Origin: an uncultured Clostridia bacterium
Lineage (GTDB): Bacteria > Bacillota > Clostridia > TANB77 > UBA1234
Direction of reading: 5' to 3'
Length of the DNA stretch: 64,000 nt
Assembly (NCBI GenBank): GCA_934132775.1
Contig: CAKPAA010000001.1
Span: forward strand, 85,725 to 149,724
Translations under genes and position numbers: made by a program
Notes under the pieces: generated by a model
Database searches by the model: none
What the model saw: the letters and a program-made list of their open reading frames with translations, nothing else
What the model was told of the DNA's origin: nothing
Shown here: piece by piece, positions 1 through 8,766 of the stretch
Numbering within the stretch: position 1 is the first letter of the stretch
How the letters are laid out: every line of letters starts with the position of its first letter

Positions 1-810
1 TATTTTCTTTTCGTGCAAAGCTTCTGATATTTTAACAAGTTCAGAGGCCTTACCATTCTTTATCCAGCTATTCAATTCCGATACATTTTGTACACCTAGC
101 ACCCTGTGCAATTTCTCATATTCATTAAAAGTTGCATATAATTTTTTAGTTTCCTTTATTTTCTCAATTCTTGTTGGATTTGAACGTCTTGGATAAACTA
201 AAAGTGCGCCTTTTTCATATGGCAACAAATCATAGTATTTCATATAACCTGTTGAAAGTGGCATAACTCCATAAAAATAGTTAACTGTATTTCCACAAGA
301 ATATAAAGATACGTGTGATTTCATTCTATCCTCGATAAGTCCAATTTTATCTAGTCTATTGCTCTTCATATATAGTTTTTTAGCATCTTCAACAGATAAT
401 TCACTTTTGACAAATTGAATGTCCTTTTTAATAATTTCATTCATTTTTTCTTTTACTTTTTCTATTGCTCCGTCTGGTATATCACTTCCATCAGCCGTTT
501 CGCAATATAGTGAATATCCTAGTGAATAATTAACTATTATTCTTAAATCTGGATATAACTCTTCAAATGCTTTCGTCATGACAAAAGTTAAACCTCTAAC
601 ATATATTCTGCATCCATCTGAAAGTGTATAATCTATCAATGATATTTTGCAATCCTCTTCAATATAGTAATCTAGTGGTTTTACCTCATTATCTATATAG
701 CACGCAAGCACCGTACTTGTATCTATCTTTAAATCTTCTTTCAAAAAATCTATAACTTTTTTTCCTTTTTCTATTTCATATTCTTGATGTTCATATTTTA
801 CTTTAATCAT
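1..810 (-). CDS. TGS-domain uridine kinase-like nucleoside kinase, N-terminal 270 residues (partial)
   Basis: The reading frame starts at an ATG behind AAGGAGG and stays open to the window edge, so the C-terminal part is missing. I translated it by hand. Residues 1-65 look like a TGS domain. Residues 70-200 contain RGLTFVMTKAFEELYPDL and a SLGYSLYCE block, as in the threonyl-tRNA-synthetase-like editing domain that precedes the P-loop kinase in clostridial uridine-kinase-like proteins of about 550 residues. The ATP-binding kinase domain should lie beyond the window. The known family is thought to phosphorylate nucleosides; substrate is inferred only. It lies 59 bp downstream of miaB on the same strand, with no terminator seen between them, so co-transcription is likely. 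Confidence 0.7.
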   Translation of the reverse strand, partial: MIKVKYEHQEYEIEKGKKVIDFLKEDLKIDTSTVLACYIDNEVKPLDYYIEEDCKISLIDYTLSDGCRIYVRGLTFVMTKAFEELYPDLRIIVNYSLGYSLYCETADGSDIPDGAIEKVKEKMNEIIKKDIQFVKSELSVEDAKKLYMKSNRLDKIGLIEDRMKSHVSLYSCGNTVNYFYGVMPLSTGYMKYYDLLPYEKGALLVYPRRSNPTRIEKIKETKKLYATFNEYEKLHRVLGVQNVSELNSWIKNGKASELVKISEALHEKKI

Positions 811-869
811 AAAACAACCTCCTTACGAATATGATTTTAACTAATTATGTTTAAATAGTCAATTAAATA

Positions 870-2252
870 TTAAAGCACTTCACCTTTTAAGAACCACGTA
901 TGTTCAGAAACTATTCTTATATCTACTTCTTTTCCGATTAAGTCTTTGCTAGCTTCAAAATTTACGACTTTATAACTTCTTGTTCTACCTGTTAGCATAT
1001 CTTTATTAGTTTTGCTTTCTCCCTCAACTAATACTTTTTGAACTGTTCCAACATACTTCTTAGTTTCTTCTGCTGTTATAGAATCAGCAAGCTCTTTTAA
1101 TCTCGAAAATCTCTCTGATTTTACCTCTTCTGGGATGTGATTTGGCATCTTTTCGGCTGCTGTCCCTCTTCTAACCGAATAAATAAACATAAATACCTGT
1201 TCAAACTTCACTTTTCTAACTACATCTAACGTATCTTCAAAATCTTCTTCTGTTTCTCCCGGAAAACCAACTATTATATCTGTTGTGAAAGAAACATTCT
1301 TTACTTTACTTCTTATTTTATCAACTAAATTTAGGTATTGTTCTTTTGTATATTTTCTATTCATAAGTTTTAAAACGTTTGAACTTCCTGATTGTAAAGG
1401 CAAATGTATTACCTTACAAACACTATCACATTCAGCTATTGCATCAATTACATCATCTGTAAAGTTCTTTGGATGTGGCGACATAAATCTAACAATATCT
1501 ATTCCATCTATCTTGTCTATGTCATAAAGTAAATTTGCAAAATTGTAGCCTTCTCCACCGTCATAAGAGTTTACATTTTGACCTAATAGCATTATTTCTT
1601 TGTATCCCTCTGCTGCAAGCTCACGTATCTCTTTTAATATATCTTCTGGTTTTCTGCTTCTTTCTCTTCCCCTAGTATATGGTACTATGCAATATGTGCA
1701 GAAATTATTACATCCATACATAATTGTAACTAGTGCAGTTCTTCCGCTTGTTCTCTTAACAGGCAATCCTTCAACTATCTCACCGTCTATATTCCAAACA
1801 TCAAAAACTTTTTTATTATTTACTAATTTTTCAAATATCATTTCTGGAAGCTTGTGTATATTGTGTGTGCCAAATACTATGTCTACTTGCTTATAGCTTT
1901 GTTTTACTTTATCCACAATATGCTTTTCTTGACTCATGCATCCGCCAAGACATATTATCATATTATTCTTTTCTTTTAGATTTTTTAGTTCGCCAAGTTT
2001 TCCAAAAAGCTTTTCTTCGGCATTTTCTCTAACACAGCAAGTATTAAACACAACCAAATTAGCCTCTTGAATTGTGTCTGTTTCTTCATATCCCATTTCT
2101 GTAAGCATTCCCGCAATTTTTTCAGAGTCATTTTCATTAAGTTTGCAGCCCATAGTGTTTATAAAGTATTTAAGACCAGCCGTGTACTCACGTGCTTGTA
2201 ACATTATTTTTTCTTCATCTTTTATTTTTTGTTTTTCTTCTGCTTCAACCAC
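870..2252 (-). CDS. miaB: tRNA-2-methylthio-N6-dimethylallyladenosine(37) synthase MiaB
   Basis: This is a radical-SAM methylthiotransferase that adds a methylthio group to i6A37 of tRNAs reading UNN codons. An N-terminal UPF0004 domain carries three cluster cysteines (NTMGCKLNENDSE, FNTCCVRE, LGGCMS). The central radical-SAM motif GCNNFCTYCIVPYTRG gives CxxxCxxC, and a C-terminal TRAM domain ends in HTWFLKGEV. At about 460 residues the length is normal. The start is uncertain: there is no ATG with a good site. A GTG at 2252 lies 11 nt after AAAGGAG, whereas a GTG at 2264 directly abuts the site. A paralogue, mtaB, lies at 18.8-20.1 kb; the DIIVGFPGETEEDF and NTMGC signatures place this copy with MiaB. 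Confidence 0.93.
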   Translation of the reverse strand: MVEAEEKQKIKDEEKIMLQAREYTAGLKYFINTMGCKLNENDSEKIAGMLTEMGYEETDTIQEANLVVFNTCCVRENAEEKLFGKLGELKNLKEKNNMIICLGGCMSQEKHIVDKVKQSYKQVDIVFGTHNIHKLPEMIFEKLVNNKKVFDVWNIDGEIVEGLPVKRTSGRTALVTIMYGCNNFCTYCIVPYTRGRERSRKPEDILKEIRELAAEGYKEIMLLGQNVNSYDGGEGYNFANLLYDIDKIDGIDIVRFMSPHPKNFTDDVIDAIAECDSVCKVIHLPLQSGSSNVLKLMNRKYTKEQYLNLVDKIRSKVKNVSFTTDIIVGFPGETEEDFEDTLDVVRKVKFEQVFMFIYSVRRGTAAEKMPNHIPEEVKSERFSRLKELADSITAEETKKYVGTVQKVLVEGESKTNKDMLTGRTRSYKVVNFEASKDLIGKEVDIRIVSEHTWFLKGEVL

Positions 2253-2275
2253 TATTTTATTCACTCCTTTTGTAC

Positions 2276-2305
2276 CAAAAATAAGGACACCAATAAGATG
2301 TCCTT
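2276..2305 (-). terminator. Rho-independent terminator after the zinc-ribbon gene
   Basis: On the minus strand AAGGACATC pairs with GGTGTCCTT (one G-U pair, 5-nt loop), followed by ATTTTTGG. It separates the efp/zinc-ribbon unit from miaB. Confidence 0.8.
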
Positions 2306-2358
2306 AACATTTTTTATCTATGAAAAACAATTTCAAGGCTTAAATAGCAATCACTTGC

Positions 2359-2787
2359 CTATTCTTCTTCGCCTTCATCATCTTCTTCATTATGACAACC
2401 GTGACAATGGTGCTCTCCACAAGAACCACCGCAACATCCATCATCATCAAACAACAATTCCATTTCAATTGTATTTCCGCATTTTGGGCATTCAAAATCT
2501 TCGCCCTCCTCGGGAATTTTAAAAGGAATTATTTCTCCACAGTAAGGACAAGCTGCCTCAAACTCACTATTAAGATTTTCTATCATTTCTTCTTCTATTT
2601 GAGAAAGGACATCTAATATCTCTTCTGTCTTTTCTTCAAGTTTCATTTGTCTTTCAGATATTTCAAGAAGTTTATCTGTGAAGATGGTTATAAGTTCAGA
2701 CACTGACCCCATAACCTTTTCAGCTTCCTCTTTATTAGAAATAGTATCTTTTATTTCATTAACTTTCTTTGTTAATTCTTCCTTCAT
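2359..2787 (-). CDS. CD1247-type acidic zinc-ribbon protein
   Basis: A 142-residue protein with three parts: a helical, coiled-coil-like N-terminal 75 residues; a zinc ribbon with CPYCGE and CPKCGN pairs about 20 residues apart; and a C-terminal tail of Cys, His and acidic residues (CCGGSCGEHHCHGCH, then Asp/Glu). The same architecture is known for clostridial proteins named after C. difficile CD1247, encoded next to efp; their function is unknown. I chose the ATG at 2787, preceded by AAAGGG, over an upstream GTG at 2817 that would overlap efp further. The gene overlaps the end of efp by 8 bp at this start? No: the two frames abut, with the start lying inside the last codons of efp's unit, so translation is probably coupled. 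The metal-rich tail suggests zinc or nickel binding (inference). Confidence 0.6.
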   Translation of the reverse strand: MKEELTKKVNEIKDTISNKEEAEKVMGSVSELITIFTDKLLEISERQMKLEEKTEEILDVLSQIEEEMIENLNSEFEAACPYCGEIIPFKIPEEGEDFECPKCGNTIEMELLFDDDGCCGGSCGEHHCHGCHNEEDDEGEEE

Positions 2788-2794
2788 ACTATAC

Positions 2795-3352
2795 CTATAC
2801 CCTTTCCATATATTCACCAGTACGTGTATCTATACGAATCTTGTCGCCAATCTCAACAAAAAGAGGTACGTTCAAAACATATCCTGTTTGTGTTGTTGCT
2901 GGTTTTGTAGCACCTGTTGATGTATCGCCTTTAAAACCTGGCTCTGTATAAGTAATTTCAAGTTCAACAAATATTGGAGGTTCAATTCCAAATACTTTTC
3001 CTTTATATGATACAACTTTAACTATCATATTATCTGTTAAGTAATTTAATGTATCACCTAGTTCATCTTTATTTAATGGCAATTGTTCATATGTCTCATT
3101 ATCCATAAAATAATACATATCTCCATCATTATATAGATATTGCATATCTTTTCTGTCAATTTGTGCTTCTTGCACTTTTTCTGTTGGATTAAATGTTTTT
3201 TCTAAAACAGACCCTGTCATTACATTTTTTAATTTTGTCCTTACGAACGCAGCTCCTTTTCCTGGCTTAACATGTTGGAATTCAACTACTCTATATACTT
3301 GGCTATCCATCTCAAATGTTACACCATTTCTAAAATCTCCTGCACTTATCAT
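2795..3352 (-). CDS. efp: Translation elongation factor P
   Basis: At 185 residues this is full length. EF-P binds between the P and E sites of stalled ribosomes and promotes peptide bonds at consecutive prolines. The loop KPGKGAAF carries the lysine at the tip of domain I that is modified or used bare in Firmicutes. The C-terminal signature IGDKIRIDTRTGEYMERV is present. The ATG follows GAGGAG. The gene lies immediately downstream of the spoIIIA operon, an arrangement often reversed in Clostridia (efp upstream of spoIIIAA). It seems to have its own promoter overlapping the spoIIIA terminator. Confidence 0.97.
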   Translation of the reverse strand: MISAGDFRNGVTFEMDSQVYRVVEFQHVKPGKGAAFVRTKLKNVMTGSVLEKTFNPTEKVQEAQIDRKDMQYLYNDGDMYYFMDNETYEQLPLNKDELGDTLNYLTDNMIVKVVSYKGKVFGIEPPIFVELEITYTEPGFKGDTSTGATKPATTQTGYVLNVPLFVEIGDKIRIDTRTGEYMERV

Positions 3353-3388
3353 TATTAAAACTCCTCTCGTTTCGTTTTTTACTGTGTC

Positions 3389-3417
3389 ATTTTATAACAA
3401 AAAAGCCAATATTTCAA
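3389..3417 (-). promoter_or_regulatory. Predicted sigma-A promoter of efp, overlapping a spoIIIA terminator-like hairpin
   Basis: On the minus strand TTGAAA (3412-3417) and TAAAAT (3389-3394) are separated by 17 nt. The -35 box lies in the loop of an AAAAAAG/CTTTTTT inverted repeat (3400-3426) that could end spoIIIAH transcripts. Confidence 0.5.
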
Positions 3418-3459
3418 GCCTTTTTTACAATATATGTAGAATATATTTTCCAAAGCAAG

Positions 3460-4050
3460 TTATTTTACTGAATTTATATGTATGTTTTCAGCTTCAACGC
3501 CTAATTCATTTTGAATTATATTTTGAATTTGTGCCACTTTTGCTTCATCTAGTGAATCATCTAGCACAACAACATTAACACTTCCTTTATTTATCAGCAC
3601 TGAAACCTCTTCAATTCCTTTTAATTTTATTAAATTTTCTGAAATTATAACTGCATTTTTTTCGTCGTTTATCCTTTTTATTTCATTTTGTGCAAACGTT
3701 TTTTGCTCGTCGGAAATGCTAGAATCTTTTAGTATGTTCTCATATGTTTCTAATTGTTCTGCATAGCTGTTATTTCTAGCAATTCTATTACTAGAAAAAT
3801 ATTCCGCAGAAGTTGTTTTTACGTCTTTGTCTTCTATGTTGTCAACTATGCCATCTATGTTGGTAACTAAATTAGAGCTATCTACAAAAACAGCATCACC
3901 TAAATTTTCGTCCATTATTCCTGTAACTTCCACATCATATACTTTATTAGGATCATTCTTATAATTTAAAAATCCTGCAACTAAAAGCATTACAATAACA
4001 CTCCACGTAAGTATTTGATTTTTCTTTATGACACTAAATTTAAAGTTCAT
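3460..4050 (-). CDS. spoIIIAH: Stage III sporulation protein AH (SpoIIIAH)
   Basis: At 196 residues, it has one N-terminal membrane segment (about residues 14-28) and an extracytoplasmic ring-building domain ending NELGVEAENIHINSVK. In the known system SpoIIIAH sits in the mother-cell membrane and binds forespore SpoIIQ, forming the channel across the intermembrane space. The call rests on position as last gene of the spoIIIA operon, on topology, and on the NIIQNELGV ending typical of the YscJ/FliF-like fold. Start ATG follows AAAGGAG. Transcription should depend on sigma-E as for the rest of the operon. Confidence 0.88.
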   Translation of the reverse strand: MNFKFSVIKKNQILTWSVIVMLLVAGFLNYKNDPNKVYDVEVTGIMDENLGDAVFVDSSNLVTNIDGIVDNIEDKDVKTTSAEYFSSNRIARNNSYAEQLETYENILKDSSISDEQKTFAQNEIKRINDEKNAVIISENLIKLKGIEEVSVLINKGSVNVVVLDDSLDEAKVAQIQNIIQNELGVEAENIHINSVK

Positions 4051-4143
4051 AGTGTTTCTCCTTTCATTTTATAAATGATTTTTACGTAATTGCTAGGCAA
4101 GTGTTTTTTTATTAAATCTATTACTAAATTTTATTAACTTTTT

Positions 4144-4725
4144 CTAATTGCTTGCACCGGCAAAAACTTGTATTCTGTGATTTGGGACATCTACCGCTGC
4201 CGTAACAGCTTTGATTAAGTCTTCTTTCACAGAAACACTTGTAGCACCACTAGCCACAACAATAACTCCAACTATCTCTGGCAATACACTTTGCTTTATC
4301 ATCGGAGTTTTATCATTTCCATTTTGCTCATAAATAACGTTTTCTTCTGTGCTTGTTTCTTCTGTTTTTCTTTCTCCGCCGTTACTATCTTTCTCACTAA
4401 CCACAGTTGTTGTTGTTTTAACATCTGTCATCGGAGTTTTCAATACTTCATTTGCATAAGAAATCATAACAGATACTTTGCCAGCACCATTTATCTTAGA
4501 TAATATGCTTTCTAGCTTTTGTTCAAGGTCTGTTTCATATCCATCTTTCTTAGTGCTGTTTCCAATACTTGTAGGTATTATTGTGTTTGTTCCTGTGCTT
4601 TTATTTCCTTTATTGCCATCAAACAAAGTATTTATCACTATCATTACTATGATAGCTAGTATTAAAAATATAACTAAATTCTCAATCATTTTCTTGTTAT
4701 TAAATTTTTCTAACAATTTCTCCAT
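4144..4725 (-). CDS. spoIIIAG: Stage III sporulation protein AG (SpoIIIAG)
   Basis: A 193-residue protein with one membrane segment (about residues 15-35), then an extracellular domain with LEQKLESILSKINGAGKVSVMISY and GVIVVASGA. These are the conserved beta-rich segments of SpoIIIAG, which forms a large ring in the engulfed forespore channel. A Ser/Thr/Glu-rich stretch between the two segments matches the insertion known in this family. The first ATG (4737) directly abuts AAAGGA, so the second ATG, 12 nt downstream, is preferred although its spacing is long. It lies between spoIIIAF and spoIIIAH. Confidence 0.9.
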   Translation of the reverse strand: MEKLLEKFNNKKMIENLVIFLILAIIVMIVINTLFDGNKGNKSTGTNTIIPTSIGNSTKKDGYETDLEQKLESILSKINGAGKVSVMISYANEVLKTPMTDVKTTTTVVSEKDSNGGERKTEETSTEENVIYEQNGNDKTPMIKQSVLPEIVGVIVVASGATSVSVKEDLIKAVTAAVDVPNHRIQVFAGASN

Positions 4726-4784
4726 ATCCGCTTTCATTCCTTTCTGTCTCTGCGTTTATCGCAAGACATAAAACTATTTACATA

Positions 4785-5330
4785 TCATTCATTTATTTTT
4801 ATATTGTTTATGCCATATGTAGATTTAAGCATACTCTTTAAATTAGCGACTTGGACAAAAGAAAGTTTTTTATTCTCGCCATTATACTCGCTTGATACTT
4901 CTATTCTAACTGGTGTAACAGTTCCGCTATCTGCTTCTATATTAAGTTTCAAAGCTTTCGGCTCTAATGTTTTTTCATCATATTCGCACTCAATGCTGTG
5001 GACAACATATCCAGCATCATTTAAACGTTTTACAATTCCCTCTTCAACGTTTTTCTTATATCTTCCCAGTATCTCTTCGTTATACTGTTCTTCGTAGTTT
5101 TTTTCTATATCCACATATTTTTCCTCATTTATTGTCAAGATTTTTTGAATATCAAAATCTTTATGTACTATGCTTATAACTGGATTTATAAGTATTATTG
5201 TAATAATCACTCCACAAACAAAAATAACATATTTTCTGTTTGAACTGTCTGGCAAAATCATTTGAATTAGGTTCATAATAAATGATGAACAAATAATTGC
5301 AAAAGCATAATTAGACAAGCTTTCTATCAT
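4785..5330 (-). CDS. spoIIIAF: Stage III sporulation protein AF (SpoIIIAF)
   Basis: A 181-residue protein with two N-terminal membrane segments (about residues 6-24 and 32-52). The cytosolic or intermembrane domain ends in NLKSMLKSTYGINNIKINE, the terminal signature of this family. SpoIIIAF is a mother-cell membrane part of the SpoIIIA-SpoIIQ channel, with a ring-building fold. The ATG follows AAAGGAAG at good spacing. Operon position between AE and AG supports the call. Confidence 0.9.
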   Translation of the reverse strand: MIESLSNYAFAIICSSFIMNLIQMILPDSSNRKYVIFVCGVIITIILINPVISIVHKDFDIQKILTINEEKYVDIEKNYEEQYNEEILGRYKKNVEEGIVKRLNDAGYVVHSIECEYDEKTLEPKALKLNIEADSGTVTPVRIEVSSEYNGENKKLSFVQVANLKSMLKSTYGINNIKINE

Positions 5331-5343
5331 AATAACTTCCTTT

Positions 5344-6447
5344 CTAAATTGAAAAGTTTCCGATTTTAATCATAATAGTTGTTGAAATAATAAATAGTGC
5401 AGATACTGTTGCCATTAGTGCAAAAACAATTTTTATTGAATTACCAACACTGCTTAAACATTTAGAAATTCTATTATCCACAATAGGTTCAATAAGCGCA
5501 GCTGCCACATTATACGTAGTCATCATAATTAGCACCCTAATTAGTGGGCTAAGCACGACAGATAAAATAGCAATAACTCCAACTATTCCAACAGCACTCT
5601 TAGTTATAGATGCTGCACCCAATATGCTATCTGTTGCGTCACTTAAGGCCTTTCCAACAACAGGTATAACCGTACTCACAAGATTTTTTGTTGCCTTAGC
5701 AGTAACTCCATCAACATTAGCAGATAATGTGCCTTCTACAGATAAAATGCCAACAAAAATAATTAGCATAAACTCTAAACTCCAAATGCATACTTTTTGC
5801 AGTAATTGTGGTATCTGCGAAACTTTAATATTTTCAGAAATATTGCCAACTAAGATTATCATCGTTGAAATAAAAATAATAGGTAATATAACATTAGTAA
5901 CAGCCACGTTTATAATAGATACCATTATGAGAAGCACTGGTTGTAACATTCCAACCGAAACAATACTGCCATTTGCCACAAGCAGACTTAGTATAAGCGG
6001 AATTAGCATATTCATAAAATTATTTAATTTTGTTATCGTATCACGACATAATGTAATTATCTCAGTGTATGATGCAATAATCATTATAACTATAAAAAGA
6101 TAACAAACATAAAATGCAATTTCACTAACGTTACCACCAAAAGAAGACTGGATGTTTTTTAGAACTCCGCAAAGAATACTAACAGCTATAATAGAAAAAA
6201 TTATTTTAGCATTATCCTTTATTTCACCAATAAAAATATCTAAAATTTTATTAAGCAAGTTTTTTTTATTCAAAGCTTGTCCATTAGTGATTTCAGCAAC
6301 TATATTGTCACTACTTAAATTAGGGAAAAAATCATTCGTATATTCTTTTGTTTCGTTTAAAAAAGCATTTATATCAACACTTGTAGCGAAGCTAATCTTG
6401 TTACTCATTAGAAAAATAAAAATCAAACACACTAAAAACTTTTTCAT
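5344..6447 (-). CDS. spoIIIAE: Stage III sporulation protein AE (SpoIIIAE)
   Basis: A 367-residue polytopic membrane protein with an N-terminal signal-like segment and about eight hydrophobic helices from residue 75 to the end. The GNISENIKVSQIPQLL and SLEFMLIIFVGILSVEG segments and the VVGKALSDATDSILG stretch are characteristic of SpoIIIAE. The protein is a proposed membrane part of the feeding-tube apparatus that keeps the forespore metabolically active after engulfment. Start ATG follows TTAGGAGAC. It lies 13 bp from spoIIIAF and 15 bp from spoIIIAD. Confidence 0.94.
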   Translation of the reverse strand: MKKFLVCLIFIFLMSNKISFATSVDINAFLNETKEYTNDFFPNLSSDNIVAEITNGQALNKKNLLNKILDIFIGEIKDNAKIIFSIIAVSILCGVLKNIQSSFGGNVSEIAFYVCYLFIVIMIIASYTEIITLCRDTITKLNNFMNMLIPLILSLLVANGSIVSVGMLQPVLLIMVSIINVAVTNVILPIIFISTMIILVGNISENIKVSQIPQLLQKVCIWSLEFMLIIFVGILSVEGTLSANVDGVTAKATKNLVSTVIPVVGKALSDATDSILGAASITKSAVGIVGVIAILSVVLSPLIRVLIMMTTYNVAAALIEPIVDNRISKCLSSVGNSIKIVFALMATVSALFIISTTIMIKIGNFSI

Positions 6448-6462
6448 ATGTTAGTCTCCTAA

Positions 6463-6846
6463 CTAAATAACTTCCGTAATAGTCTCAATAAGTGTAGATA
6501 TTATTGGAATAGACATTGTAACAATTAAAATTTTTCCTGCGAGTTCAATTTTAGAACTAATTGCACTTTCTCCCGCATCTTTACACATATTTGAGGCAAA
6601 TTCAACTAAGTACGCAATTCCAGTTATTTTTAAAAGTATCTTAAAAAACTCTTTGTTAATTCCAACCGTATCAACTAAATTATCAAGCAATGCCACAACG
6701 GCTCCAACTTTACTAATTGCAAAAAGTAGCAAAGTCGCTCCTGCAATAACCGAAGCATAAATTGCATATTCACTTTTATATTGTTTCAATAAAACAATAA
6801 TAAACGTTGAAACAAGTCCAAATGCTACAATTTGAGTTATATTCAT
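6463..6846 (-). CDS. spoIIIAD: Stage III sporulation protein AD (SpoIIIAD)
   Basis: A 127-residue membrane protein with four hydrophobic segments. The segment FKILLKITGIAYLVEFASNMCKDAGE matches the conserved core of SpoIIIAD. The family resembles small membrane subunits of secretion systems and acts with SpoIIIAC in the mother-cell membrane. ATG follows TAGGAG. Adjacent genes on both sides are in canonical order. Confidence 0.94.
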   Translation of the reverse strand: MNITQIVAFGLVSTFIIVLLKQYKSEYAIYASVIAGATLLLFAISKVGAVVALLDNLVDTVGINKEFFKILLKITGIAYLVEFASNMCKDAGESAISSKIELAGKILIVTMSIPIISTLIETITEVI

Positions 6847-6860
6847 AGTAATTCTCCTAT

Positions 6861-7055
6861 CTATAAATTAAACAACGTTTTAACTGTGTTAAATAACTCA
6901 CTAATCTCTTTAACTACCATAGCAAGTACAATTACAAGGCCTGTCAAAGTAGTCATCATAGCTTGATCCTCGCGTCCTGCCCTAACTAAAACCTGATGAA
7001 GCACGGCAACAAGTATTCCAATTGCAGCAATTTTAAAAAGTAAATCAATACCCAT
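6861..7055 (-). CDS. spoIIIAC: Stage III sporulation protein AC (SpoIIIAC)
   Basis: A 64-residue protein with two membrane helices. It has the family signature FKIAAIGILVAVLHQVL followed by GREDQAMMTTLTGLV, and the length equals that of the family. It is the smallest membrane subunit of the SpoIIIA complex. ATG follows TAGGAGGTTC. The gene is 14 bp from spoIIIAD. Confidence 0.95.
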   Translation of the reverse strand: MGIDLLFKIAAIGILVAVLHQVLVRAGREDQAMMTTLTGLVIVLAMVVKEISELFNTVKTLFNL

Positions 7056-7071
7056 AGTGAACCTCCTAAAA

Positions 7072-7602
7072 CTATAAAATAATTATGATAAGTATAAGTC
7101 CACACAACACTCCCATATTTCTATATAGTTTAAAATTTCTGTTTTTTTCTTCACGTGCATTATCAAGTTGAGATTTTAAAGCAGTTTGCACTAACCTAAT
7201 ATTTTTAAGTTGCCCTTCTAAATCTGTCTGCCCCAAAGAAATACCAAGCTCCTTTATAATTTCAATATCGTCATTATTCAAATTTAGAAACACTTTTTCA
7301 TCATCAATAACCTGTTTAAAAATATCACCAGCACTAGCATTCTTGTTTTCTTTAACTTCTTCGGCAGTTATGTAAAAAATTCTATAAATCTTTGTCTTAA
7401 CATTATCAGCAATATATAAAAAAGAAGTACTTAAAGAATCATATGTATATTTAATTCTGGTCTCAAAAATTTCAAGAGCGAGCAACAAATCGTTAATCTC
7501 CGAAACCCTTGACGAAAACTTGTTTGCAAGCAAATACCCAATAAAAGTTGAAATGCCAAACACAGTGGCAACCAGAAAACATTTAAGAATAAATAGCAAC
7601 AT
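7072..7602 (-). CDS. spoIIIAB: Stage III sporulation protein AB (SpoIIIAB)
   Basis: A 176-residue protein with membrane segments at both ends (about 3-22 and 160-176) and a soluble helical middle. The helical middle resembles GspF-type inner-membrane secretion proteins, as known for SpoIIIAB, which is thought to dock the ATPase SpoIIIAA. The stretch LGISLGQTDLEGQLKNI fits the family. GGAGG abuts an in-frame ATG at 7611, so the ATG at 7602 with 9-nt spacing is preferred. Its start overlaps the 3' end of spoIIIAA, suggesting translational coupling. Confidence 0.9.
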   Translation of the reverse strand: MLLFILKCFLVATVFGISTFIGYLLANKFSSRVSEINDLLLALEIFETRIKYTYDSLSTSFLYIADNVKTKIYRIFYITAEEVKENKNASAGDIFKQVIDDEKVFLNLNNDDIEIIKELGISLGQTDLEGQLKNIRLVQTALKSQLDNAREEKNRNFKLYRNMGVLCGLILIIIIL

Positions 7603-8494
7603 ACTTATCATCCTCCAATTTATAAATATTTTTTAACGAACCTGGTGGACCATTTTTAGACAGCAAAACAACATATCTAAAAATTTTATTATCCAAAAAC
7701 GGCTGAGGTAAATCATATAAAGAACTTCCGTGAGCAGTCAATAATAATTTCACACCTAAGCAAACAGCCTCAAAAATTGCACTTTCATCATCTCTTCCAC
7801 CAATTTCATCAGTAGCAATAATTTGAGGTGCCATACTACGCACCATCATTCTAATTCCAATGCACTTTACACAACTATTCATAACATCAGTTCTAATACC
7901 AATATCATTTTGAGATACACCTCTATATGTTGCAGCTATTTCAGAACGTTCATCAACTAACCCAATAGTATAGTGCTTAATTTTCTCATTTCCATCACTT
8001 AGTACCCTAATCAAATCCCTCAGTAAAGTAGTTTTTCCACAGCCTGGTGGAGAAAGTATAATTGTGTTTTCAAAATCATCATCATAAATCAAATTCAAGA
8101 TCTTTAAAGAACAACCCTTAACTTCCCTTGCTATACGAATATTCAAACTAGATATGTATTTTATATTTTTAATATTTCCATTTTCAAAAATTGACGTACC
8201 TGCAATTCCAATTCGATGCCCGCCTCTAATCGTTATAAAACCAGAATTAAGCTCATTTTGAACCGCATAAATAGAGTTGTCTGAAAAGTTTTCTAGCAGA
8301 CGAAGTATATCTTCAACAGTAGCAAAATAGCCCAATATTTCTTCACAATCATAAGAAGAAACAATAATAGGTTTATCAATTCTAATGCGGATTTCTTGTG
8401 CCTTGTCCAACATTTCATCATTGCAAGTTTCAAACTTGTCCCTAATCTTTTCAGGAAAATATGTAAGAATTTCATCATTTATTTTTTGAAGCAT
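7583..8494 (-). CDS. spoIIIAA: Stage III sporulation protein AA (SpoIIIAA), secretion-type ATPase
   Basis: A 303-residue cytosolic ATPase related to type II/IV secretion ATPases. The Walker A motif SPPGCGKTTLLRD is at about residues 148-160, and a Walker-B-like QIIATDEIGGRDD is at 224-236. The upstream FITIRGGHRIGIAGT segment is characteristic. The protein is proposed to energise the SpoIIIA-SpoIIQ channel. ATG follows AGAGGTGAG. It is the first gene of the operon. I could not identify a sigma-E promoter with confidence in the AT-rich upstream region. Confidence 0.95.
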   Translation of the reverse strand: MLQKINDEILTYFPEKIRDKFETCNDEMLDKAQEIRIRIDKPIIVSSYDCEEILGYFATVEDILRLLENFSDNSIYAVQNELNSGFITIRGGHRIGIAGTSIFENGNIKNIKYISSLNIRIAREVKGCSLKILNLIYDDDFENTIILSPPGCGKTTLLRDLIRVLSDGNEKIKHYTIGLVDERSEIAATYRGVSQNDIGIRTDVMNSCVKCIGIRMMVRSMAPQIIATDEIGGRDDESAIFEAVCLGVKLLLTAHGSSLYDLPQPFLDNKIFRYVVLLSKNGPPGSLKNIYKLEDDKYVAIYS

Positions 8495-8589
8495 ATACTT
8501 CTCACCTCTATAATATGTATATGCAAGTAGATATAAAAATAGAACTAAATTTTAAAAATTTTCATTAACATTCTTTAACAAGTTTTCTA

Positions 8590-8628
8590 GTGTATAAAAA
8601 ATAAAGGGGCTATAAAAAGCCCCCCTTA
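8590..8628 (-). terminator. Rho-independent terminator after sleB
   Basis: On the minus strand AAGGGG(G)GC pairs with GCCCCTT around a short AT-rich loop, then TATTTTTTA follows. It insulates spoIIIAA from sleB. Confidence 0.8.
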
Positions 8629-8766
8629 AACTAATTTTTTTCAAGTAACCAGTCTATTACATTAAAAATCTATAAATTTATAAAGTTTTGGAAATTAGAA
8701 TTCAATTTCAGTCTTTTATGGTAATAAAATTATAACCAATTTTTGATTTCTTAACTTTTTATTCTT